From Dehalococcoidia bacterium UBA2777 (GTDB taxonomy: Bacteria > Chloroflexota > Dehalococcoidia > UBA2247 > UBA2777), in NCBI GenBank assembly GCA_002352365.1, contig DEIJ01000083.1, positions 1 through 27,891 of the forward strand: DNA of 27,891 nt. Reading direction: 5' to 3'. The notes under the pieces were generated by a model that was not told the origin of the DNA, did not search any database, and saw only the letters and a program-made list of their open reading frames with translations. A program made the position numbers and the translations under genes. Of this stretch, positions 22,574 through 27,891 are shown piece after piece. Numbering within the stretch: position 1 is the first letter of the stretch; the number at the start of each line of letters is the position of its first letter.

Positions 22574-22981
22574 ATGAGAACAGGGCAGATCATCCGAAGT
22601 TGGGCCTTGGTTTTTTTACTAGGGCTAGGTGGTGGGTCATCGCTCCTCTTAGGAGGTACCTCGGAGGCCGAGGCGGCTCCTCAGGTCGAGCTGTTAATGT
22701 CTAAGGCGCAGTACCGTATAGGCGAGGAGGTAAAATTTTGGCTAACGAATAATGCGCCTAGCGAGGTCGAATTGCCCAGCGCCCGTCCTTGGATGATAGA
22801 GAGACCTAACGGCAGCTTTGTTTTTGCCCCGCGTGACCGAGGTAAGGTGAGAATTCCCTTAGCGCCGGGAGAAACATCGCTGAAGTGGACTTGGAAAGCG
22901 AATGTCCCACCAGGAAAATATGTGGTGGTTGTTTCCACTAGTTTAGGGGAACTTCAGACTGAGTTCCAAATAGTAATGTAA
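22574..22981 (+). CDS. Exported beta-sandwich protein, BsuPI-like (135 aa)
   Basis: Residues 1-34 form a signal peptide (basic MRTGQIIR, hydrophobic ALVFLLGLGGGSSLLLGG, cleavage near AEAA). The mature ~100 residues form a predicted small beta-sandwich with the pattern 'EVKFWLTNNAPSEVEL ... GETSLKWTWKANVPPGKY'. This resembles bacterial Ig-like or BsuPI-type proteinase-inhibitor domains, in which a pGE...W...GxY segment is typical. The match is by eye and only suggestive. AGGAGGT precedes the ATG. It probably forms an operon with the next gene, 33 bases downstream, from the promoter at 22456. Confidence 0.75.
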   Translation: MRTGQIIRSWALVFLLGLGGGSSLLLGGTSEAEAAPQVELLMSKAQYRIGEEVKFWLTNNAPSEVELPSARPWMIERPNGSFVFAPRDRGKVRIPLAPGETSLKWTWKANVPPGKYVVVVSTSLGELQTEFQIVM

Positions 22982-23014
22982 CAGCCAAAATACTGGATGC
23001 TGCAGGAGGTTTAG

Positions 23015-23848
23015 ATGAAGAAAGCTCAGATCATTAGCGCGGTAATCTTAGCCTTAGTGATGGGGTGGGGTAGCGGCTGGCTCAACTTGGCACAGCCCTG
23101 TAAGGCTCAACCTCAGCTAACCAATGCATTCGTTTTAACACGCGCGATAAGTTGGTGGGGAAGAGCAGACGCAGATTTTGTGGATACCGTGGATTTTTAC
23201 GCCGATGTGCTCTCGGGCACCACAGAACTCACTGTGAGCATATATGATGGCGACGAAGACCTCAGGATGGTAATCGAGGATACCACAGGCACCTTGCTTT
23301 ACGATAATCTGCCTGGCTCAGCAGCCCAAGGAGATGGAGAAAGATTCAAAACTAATGGTTGGGATAATATAACCCTCACAGTGAAAGAGGTGAGCACTTA
23401 CCACATAACCCTTAGTTCTTTGTCTGGGAGTCCCAAATCCGATGAATACAGGAATGGGAATATATTCTGGATTGATGTGGCTACACAGATCCTGTATTCA
23501 AGGATGCTTCAGTTTATAGATTGGCAGGATGCCAAGATATGGGTCATGGTGCCGCGAGGTGTAAGTGAATTCATCCTATATACCTATGAAATGGAGGATC
23601 GTGGCTCGATATATATAACCAGCCCTGATGGGCTTAGATATGGCCCGTTTCAGGCAAGCGGGCAGAGGGAATGGAGCGATATTGCCATGCCTACAGGTGG
23701 TAGAGGGGGATTCTGGAATATAGAATTTAGGGATATAGATGGTGCTGGGATGTACCTTGCCGCCGCAGAGGCACTGGAAACACCACTCGAACTTTATGTT
23801 AACAGCATGATGGTGAGGCCAGGCAGACCACCCGGCCCATCTCTCTAA
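23015..23848 (+). CDS. Exported hypothetical protein (277 aa)
   Basis: No family recognised. Residues 1-32 are a signal peptide (KKAQIISAVILALVMGWGSG, cleavage near CKAQP). The mature part is rich in Asp, Gly, Thr and Tyr with alternating hydrophobic residues, suggesting beta-structure. Segments such as VDFYADVLSGTTELTVSIYDG and the later FILYTYEMEDRGSIYITSPDG suggest two sandwich-like domains, comparable in style to pre-peptidase or adhesin modules. GCAGGAGG lies before the ATG. It follows the BsuPI-like gene and meets tpiA tail to tail with a 4-base overlap of the two reading frames. Confidence 0.75.
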   Translation: MKKAQIISAVILALVMGWGSGWLNLAQPCKAQPQLTNAFVLTRAISWWGRADADFVDTVDFYADVLSGTTELTVSIYDGDEDLRMVIEDTTGTLLYDNLPGSAAQGDGERFKTNGWDNITLTVKEVSTYHITLSSLSGSPKSDEYRNGNIFWIDVATQILYSRMLQFIDWQDAKIWVMVPRGVSEFILYTYEMEDRGSIYITSPDGLRYGPFQASGQREWSDIAMPTGGRGGFWNIEFRDIDGAGMYLAAAEALETPLELYVNSMMVRPGRPPGPSL

Positions 23849-24603
23849 CCTTTAGCGGCAGCGGTTTGCTCTACGATGCCAATGAATTCTTCTGCTTTCA
23901 GGCTGGCCCCACCCACTAAAGCGCCATCAATCTCTGGCTGGCCGATGAAGTCAGCAACGTTAGCACTGGTAACACTACCACCATACTGAATGCATATTGC
24001 TTGGGCGATTTCCTCACTATATAACTGGGCAATAATCCGACGGATAAACCCGATCGTAGTGTTTGCCCCTTCACCGCTAGCTGCTTTGCCAGTGCCGATC
24101 GCCCACACTGGCTCATAGGCAATGACTAGCCCCAAGGGAGAGACAACTTCAGCCAAGGCTGCCTTTATTTGCCGAGTCACTACTTCTGCTGTTTTGCCTT
24201 GTTCATTCTCTTCCAGCTTTTCCCCGATACATAATATAGGCTTAAGCCCGGCTCTCAGTGCTGCCTTTACTTTCTTATTAATCATCTCATCTGTTTCCCC
24301 AAAGTATTGCCGCCTCTCAGAATGGCCAAGGATAATATATTCGCATAGATCCTTAACCATCAGCGGGGAAATCTCACCGGTATAGGCACCCTTCTCCTCG
24401 AAGTGCATATTTTGTGCCCCGAGCTTGATGGAGGAATCAGCTATAAGCTCTCTGACAGCGGCAAGGGAGATAAAGGGGGGGCAGAGAACTTTCTCTACCT
24501 TCTCTATTTTATCCAGTCCATCCCGCATTTCTTCGACCAGCCCAACGGCTTGTTCAATGTTAGTATTCATCTTCCAGTTGGCAGCAATTATTGGCAGGCG
24601 CAT
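23845..24603 (-). CDS. tpiA: Triosephosphate isomerase
   Basis: Interconverts glyceraldehyde-3-phosphate and dihydroxyacetone phosphate in glycolysis and gluconeogenesis. The 252-residue protein has the usual length. Catalytic Lys11 is in AANWKMN, the histidine is in ILGHSERRQYF, and the glutamate with the flexible loop 6 is in AYEPVWAIGTGKAA; the phosphate-binding end is DGALVGGASL. TAGGAGT precedes the ATG. The gene begins five bases after the truncated PIN-type toxin gene on the same strand, so it may be transcribed from the toxin-antitoxin promoter. The downstream end overlaps the convergent gene's stop. Confidence 0.97.
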   Translation of the reverse strand: MRLPIIAANWKMNTNIEQAVGLVEEMRDGLDKIEKVEKVLCPPFISLAAVRELIADSSIKLGAQNMHFEEKGAYTGEISPLMVKDLCEYIILGHSERRQYFGETDEMINKKVKAALRAGLKPILCIGEKLEENEQGKTAEVVTRQIKAALAEVVSPLGLVIAYEPVWAIGTGKAASGEGANTTIGFIRRIIAQLYSEEIAQAICIQYGGSVTSANVADFIGQPEIDGALVGGASLKAEEFIGIVEQTAAAKG

Positions 24604-24608
24604 TTATC

Positions 24609-24893
24609 TTAACTCCTATCCTCAATTTCAGCTAAATTGTGCCTTTTCTCCAAGGTTAAAACAATAGCTTCGGCTTCACCTTCTCCAATATCAAGAAGGA
24701 GCATTTGGACAGCTTGTTTATTGCTAACAGTTGCGACCTCGATCCAAGAAGGTATTTCATAGCTAAAGTCATGCATTACGGCTTCAGGGATATAAATTTT
24801 GTCTTTGCCATAGAGCCTATTTAAGATGTCTAATCTTCCTATACTTTCGAAGGCAATCAGACAACTGCTATTACATGTAATGACCTCAGGCAT
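24609..24893 (-). pseudogene. Truncated PIN-like (DUF3368) toxin-family protein
   Basis: A 94-residue protein matching the N-terminal part of the DUF3368/PIN-like family: NSSCLIAFESIGRLDIL near the start, IYIPEAVMHDF, and the LDIGEGEAEAIVLTLEKR segment. Family members are normally about 150 residues and continue into an IDD-containing acidic strand and a C-terminal helix pair. Here the frame ends right after LEKRHNLAEIEDRS, next to tpiA. It probably lacks part of the nuclease active site. It overlaps the UPF0175-type gene upstream by 8 bases, the usual antitoxin-toxin order for this pair. Confidence 0.7.
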
Positions 24894-25107
24894 TCCCCAA
24901 CTCTCTCTCTAATTCCTCAGCGGGATAATCGAAAATAGGTATTTCATGCTTTCCCAAAATCTCCATAAAGGCTCTTTTGGAGTAACCGGCAAGGGCAGAA
25001 GCTTGTCCTAGACTAATTTTGCCTTCCTCAAAGAGTTTCATTGCCAGATAAAGCTTCACCTCCTCTTCTTCTATATCAAGGGGTAGATTTAAAGTAACCT
25101 GTTTCAC
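24886..25107 (-). CDS. UPF0175-family antitoxin-like protein
   Basis: A 73-residue protein starting at a GTG with AGGAGG seven bases upstream. After an N-terminal strand (KQVTLNLPLDI) it has the UPF0175 helix-turn-helix pattern LFEEGKISLGQASALAGYSK and the ending IPIFDYPAEELERELG. UPF0175 genes are commonly paired with DUF3368 proteins as putative toxin-antitoxin modules, which is the arrangement here. It may repress its own promoter. Because the partner is truncated, this may be an orphan antitoxin or a relic; it could still drive tpiA transcription. Confidence 0.85.
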   Translation of the reverse strand: MKQVTLNLPLDIEEEEVKLYLAMKLFEEGKISLGQASALAGYSKRAFMEILGKHEIPIFDYPAEELERELGNA

Positions 25108-25287
25108 TGCTTTACCTCCTCAGCATACCTTTTGAATAAAGGCCAAAATCTATTATTAAACCCTAGTATCCTAGGCAGCAAACTTGCTCAATTTTAGCCG
25201 ATTAGCCATCGCCAGGAGCATGACATCAAGGGCAGGAAATCTGCCTAACCCCCAGCATAAGCTTGTTCAGAAAATTCCTCTACATCA

Positions 25288-25602
25288 TCAGGGCAGCACC
25301 ACATCCTTCTGGTAAGGCTCCCACTCCTCTTCCCTTATGGTTTTGATAGCTTCCTTTACTGCTTTGCCCTCTAGAGCAGTGATGGTAAATAGCACCTTAT
25401 GCTCAAAGCACCAATTGATCACTCTTGCCTGATAAGCAACTCTATCAGAACGATAGTATGCTGTCCTTTTACCCTGGGGTATCATGCGATGGCAAGCCTC
25501 CAGAAACTCCACCGCACTACTTCCCGCAGGAATGTTTCCCTCGCGGAATTCATCCCCCATATTATACTGATGCCAAGGTGGTGTGTGCCTGTGGAAACGC
25601 AT
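25288..25602 (-). pseudogene. IS1380-like transposase fragment
   Basis: Residues about 16-98 of this 104-codon frame (GDEFREGNIPAGSSAVEFL, then KRTAYYRSDRVAYQARVINWC, and IKTIREEEWEPYQKD) match the central DDE-domain region of IS1380-family transposases. The first ~15 residues are probably the antisense of the adjoining ribosomal protein L31 gene rather than transposase. A full transposase is about 400-450 residues, so both ends are missing. Sequence down to about 25140 on the same strand has short out-of-frame open stretches that may be more decayed IS. No terminal inverted repeats or target duplications were found. Confidence 0.75.
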
Positions 25603-25823
25603 TTACCACTGGTTCCACTAGGCAATTACTTAAGGTAGAAGTGTGTAGTAAGTGCCATCCTTTCTTTACCGGTGAACGGCGGATTGCTGATTCTGCTGGG
25701 CAAGCCAAGCGGTTCAGCCTGACAGAGAAGGTGAAGAGCTCGACACTTCTGCTTAGGCAAGTTGCTGAAAGAAGCAAGTTCTATTACCGGTGTGGCATAC
25801 TGGGCCAGCGGGTTTTGCTTTAA
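25545..25823 (+). pseudogene. rpmE: Ribosomal protein L31 gene without a normal start
   Basis: The frame from 25545 encodes GIHPPYYTDAKVVCACGN, followed by VEVCSKCHPFFTGERR and ADSAGQAKRF, an almost complete bL31 with the zinc-binding CxC...CxxC cysteines. The expected initiator Met plus one or two residues is missing. Immediately upstream is the antisense of the IS1380-like transposase fragment, and no ATG, GTG or TTG with a ribosome site lies near; the nearest in-frame starts (25458, 25425) would add 29-40 IS-derived residues. Past KRFSLTEK (about 25730) the frame runs on for 30 codons and overlaps hisI, so the native C-terminus may also be altered. It is either dead or initiates atypically. 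Confidence 0.75.
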
Positions 25824-26058
25824 TTAACAAGGTATCCTCATCGCAATCCTTCCACATCGAGCGCACATATAAATAACTACCTGAGGTAGCCCCCTTGTGC
25901 CATAGCTCCTGCCGACTGCGACTATAGAACCAAACTTGCCCGCTCTCCGAGGTTTTACCCAGTGACTCCTCATTCATATACCCCAGCATCAGTACCTCAC
26001 CATTATCATCATCTTGGACTATGGCTGGGATTAGTCCCTTCTCATCAAAATTTAACAT
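25753..26058 (-). CDS. hisI: Phosphoribosyl-AMP cyclohydrolase
   Basis: Third step of histidine biosynthesis, opening the purine ring of phosphoribosyl-AMP. The 101-residue protein is the single-domain form without a fused HisE. Signatures visible: GEVLMLGYMNEESL, WFYSRSRQELWHKGATSG, the metal-binding DCDEDTLL and the C-terminal CHTGNRTCFF. Its ATG directly follows the stop of the GalT-like gene, so translation is probably coupled. Its 3' end overlaps the run-on frame of the damaged L31 gene on the other strand. Confidence 0.95.
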   Translation of the reverse strand: MLNFDEKGLIPAIVQDDDNGEVLMLGYMNEESLGKTSESGQVWFYSRSRQELWHKGATSGSYLYVRSMWKDCDEDTLLIKAKPAGPVCHTGNRTCFFQQLA

Positions 26059-27087
26059 CTATCTAAAATAGCCCTCCAGTTCGCCACAAATATCCTCCGA
26101 TTTCCTAAAACAAAACAGCCAATCGTGCAATATTCTGCCATAAGATGTGTCAGCAGCACCTAAAGGAGGGGCAAGGAATCTGGGCACAATCCTTGAGTTA
26201 ACCCAAAAGTAATCTCCTCCCGGCAGCCCGGAATAGAGAGCTAGATTGAAACTATAGAAATTTTGGTCGCCTAGATATTTTAAAACGTTATTAATCCCGT
26301 GAGCAAAATCATTGAAATCCTGCTCAGAGAGCATCAAAATAGATTCTTTCCCCTGAAATATTGTCATTACCTCCAACACCCAACTTCTCGAGGTGAAATT
26401 TACCAGCCACTGTGTGTTGCCGATAGTCCCCAGGTACCTCTCGTTAAGTTTTTTCTCTTCGGCGATCAAATCAGACCAGAAGTTGGTGGAGTTTCCCTCA
26501 TAGTATCTTTGTGAGGCATCTAGCATCTGCTGCTGATAAGTGGAGGGGAATTCCCCAGCGATGATTTGCAAATGAGGGTGTAGCTGACCAGCACCAGATA
26601 GAGGCATGTAGTTCCAGTTGATAGAGCAATATCTCATCTTGGAGTCATATGCAAAAACTTTGCTTAAGTATATCTGTGAGGCGAGTAAGGAGTTGGTTAG
26701 CATTTCCTCGGTGAAGTCGGCTATACCAATAAAGTGTTGGTTGGAAATGGTTGTTATGGCGCTATATTCAGCATAAGGCATGATATTGTGAATAACCCAT
26801 GCCTCGCCGAGATGAATTCTCCCTTCGGGAACAAGCCCCCGAGGAAATTTTGGGGTCACCTTATCAACACTCTGGGGACAAAAAGGGCATCCCCTCTCTA
26901 AGGATTTGCTGATTAGTTCTGACAGATCCGGCTTTTCAGGCATGGCCCAGCGGTATTCGCAGATCACGCACTTCTCGCCAGTTAATGGATCGGTTCTTAT
27001 CTCAAAGGGAAGGGAACTCTCCTCAAAATCTCCCCTCGGATCAAGGAATCTTGATTCTTTCACCATTCTTTTAAATTCAATGGGCAT
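26059..27087 (-). CDS. GalT-like (HIT-superfamily) nucleotidyltransferase
   Basis: A 342-residue protein resembling galactose-1-phosphate uridylyltransferase. Two Cys pairs at the N-terminus (Cys40/Cys43 in CVICEYRW; Cys67/Cys70 in CPFCPQS) could bind zinc. The active-site motif is GQLHPHLQI, with His172 the likely nucleophile, corresponding to HPHGQ of GalT. A second domain lies C-terminal, with EVMTIFQGKESI-type segments. The substrate is uncertain: GalT, ADP-sulfate-type or other nucleoside monophosphate transferases are possible, and no galactose genes are nearby. GGAGG precedes the ATG. It sits between hisA and hisI, abutting hisI with no gap. Confidence 0.85.
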   Translation of the reverse strand: MPIEFKRMVKESRFLDPRGDFEESSLPFEIRTDPLTGEKCVICEYRWAMPEKPDLSELISKSLERGCPFCPQSVDKVTPKFPRGLVPEGRIHLGEAWVIHNIMPYAEYSAITTISNQHFIGIADFTEEMLTNSLLASQIYLSKVFAYDSKMRYCSINWNYMPLSGAGQLHPHLQIIAGEFPSTYQQQMLDASQRYYEGNSTNFWSDLIAEEKKLNERYLGTIGNTQWLVNFTSRSWVLEVMTIFQGKESILMLSEQDFNDFAHGINNVLKYLGDQNFYSFNLALYSGLPGGDYFWVNSRIVPRFLAPPLGAADTSYGRILHDWLFCFRKSEDICGELEGYFR

Positions 27088-27132
27088 CTCGAACCTCCGC
27101 TTGTTGATAAAGTTGCCTATCTTTCCTCCATC

Positions 27133-27846
27133 TTATTTTATCACCTTCAGAGCCTCCCTTAGGTCAATGTCCCCGGTATAAAGGGCCCGACCTACAACTA
27201 CCCCCTCCACGCCAAGCTGGTTTAGCTGCTTGAGATGAGCAATCGACGAGATACCACCAGCGGCGATCATAGGCAGATCAATGTGATCGACCAGCTCGGC
27301 TATCGACTCAAAGTTAGGTCCGGCGAGGGTACCATCACGGGCAATATCGGTGTAGATAAACCGCTTCACCCCTAGAGTTTTCATTTGGTAGCCAAGCTCG
27401 ATTGGGGTGAGGTTGGTTGTTCCGCGCCAAGCTCGAGTTCGCACTTGTCCCTCTCTGGCGTCAATGCTGATGACAATAGCTTCTCCAAACCTGGAGCACG
27501 CTTCCTTCACCAGCTTGTCGTCTTCTGCCGCGGCAGTGCCCAGAATGACTCGCTGAATACCTAGCCCCAGTAGTTTCTCCACCACCCTTAGCTCTCGGAT
27601 GCCACCTCCCAGCTCGAGAGGTATACGAATAGCCTCCACCATCCTGCTGATAACCTCGATATGGCATAACTCGCCTTGGCTTGCTCCATCAAGATCAACA
27701 AGGTGTAATCTAGAAGCGCCTTGAGATTGCCACTTTAAAGCTACACCTACCGGGTCATTTGAGAAGGTGGTTTCTTGGTCATAATCTCCTTGATACAGGC
27801 GGACACACCTGCCCCCTCTAAGGTCAATGGCGGGGATTATTTCCAT
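27133..27846 (-). CDS. hisA: ProFAR isomerase (phosphoribosylformimino-AICAR-ribotide isomerase)
   Basis: Fourth step of histidine biosynthesis: isomerises ProFAR to PRFAR. The 237-residue TIM barrel starts MEIIPAIDLRGGRCVRLYQGDY, with Asp8 the expected catalytic base and the second acid in IYTDIARDGTLAGPN. The phosphate sites are ELGGGIREL and AAGGISS. HisA rather than HisF is shown by the IPAIDLRGG start and the ARDGTLAGPN loop. Length is normal. GGAATAAAG upstream is a modest ribosome site. Genes further upstream lie outside the window; downstream is the GalT-like gene after 45 bases. Confidence 0.96.
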   Translation of the reverse strand: MEIIPAIDLRGGRCVRLYQGDYDQETTFSNDPVGVALKWQSQGASRLHLVDLDGASQGELCHIEVISRMVEAIRIPLELGGGIRELRVVEKLLGLGIQRVILGTAAAEDDKLVKEACSRFGEAIVISIDAREGQVRTRAWRGTTNLTPIELGYQMKTLGVKRFIYTDIARDGTLAGPNFESIAELVDHIDLPMIAAGGISSIAHLKQLNQLGVEGVVVGRALYTGDIDLREALKVIK

Positions 27847-27891
27847 ATCTTTATTCCGAAAATAGATTCCCCATGTGTCATTGCGACCCTG

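Noticed and set aside
24609..25107. Complete, active toxin-antitoxin system
   Set aside because: The toxin-like product is about one third shorter than usual and ends before a conserved acidic strand.
25138..25602. Intact insertion sequence
   Set aside because: Only a central transposase portion is readable and no terminal inverted repeats or target duplications were found.

Overview
The window looks like a chromosomal segment from an anaerobic Chloroflexota bacterium, most plausibly Dehalococcoidia-like. This is inferred from gene families, operon order and moderate GC; no rRNA or other phylogenetic marker in the window proves it. Most of it is ordinary housekeeping DNA with tightly packed, overlapping operons. 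Accessory or unexplained sequence is concentrated in four places: 1-788, 8067-8338, 22380-22573 and 24604-25752.

Left part, plus strand. After a 436-base stretch without a convincing gene comes a 62-codon hypothetical ORF, a terminator-like hairpin and a structured leader. These precede a secreted HtrA/S1C-type serine protease with two C-terminal repeat domains and a small exported hypothetical protein. A good sigma70-like promoter (2927-2954) then starts a complete F1Fo ATP synthase operon: atpZ/I-like, atpB, atpE, an unannotated 38-codon membrane peptide, atpF, atpH, atpA, atpG, atpD, atpC. The operon is interrupted between atpG and atpD by a nested inverted-repeat element carrying a hexanucleotide tandem repeat.

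Middle part, minus strand (reading right to left from 22352). A central-carbon cluster encodes a methylmalonyl-CoA-type carboxyltransferase, a 47-codon small protein, and a biotin-carrying oxaloacetate/pyruvate carboxyltransferase. These are followed by two-subunit aconitase-family dehydratase genes, isocitrate dehydrogenase with NADP-type cofactor residues, and malic enzyme. No biotin carboxylase is present, so the two carboxyltransferases could together act as a transcarboxylase (methylmalonyl-CoA + pyruvate to propionyl-CoA + oxaloacetate). The oxaloacetate could feed the citrate, isocitrate and 2-oxoglutarate branch. After these come a CNNM/CorC-type membrane protein, a histidine phosphatase, tilS, a CAU tRNA, rpsP (S16) and khpA, ending convergent with atpC.

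Right part. A divergent promoter region with a GC palindrome and a 5'-end hairpin drives two exported hypothetical proteins on the plus strand. They converge on tpiA. Upstream of tpiA is a decaying island: a UPF0175 antitoxin-like gene, a truncated PIN/DUF3368 toxin-like gene, an IS1380-like transposase fragment, and a ribosomal protein L31 gene that has lost its normal start at the IS junction. The window ends with the minus-strand operon hisA, a GalT-like nucleotidyltransferase, and hisI, with no hisF between them.

Best candidates for undescribed biology: (1) the 38-residue membrane peptide inside the ATP synthase operon; (2) the switch-like leader ahead of the serine protease, where a terminator hairpin and an alternative long-range pairing over the Shine-Dalgarno region exclude one another; (3) the 47-residue protein coupled between the two carboxyltransferases; (4) the GalT-like enzyme embedded in a histidine operon.
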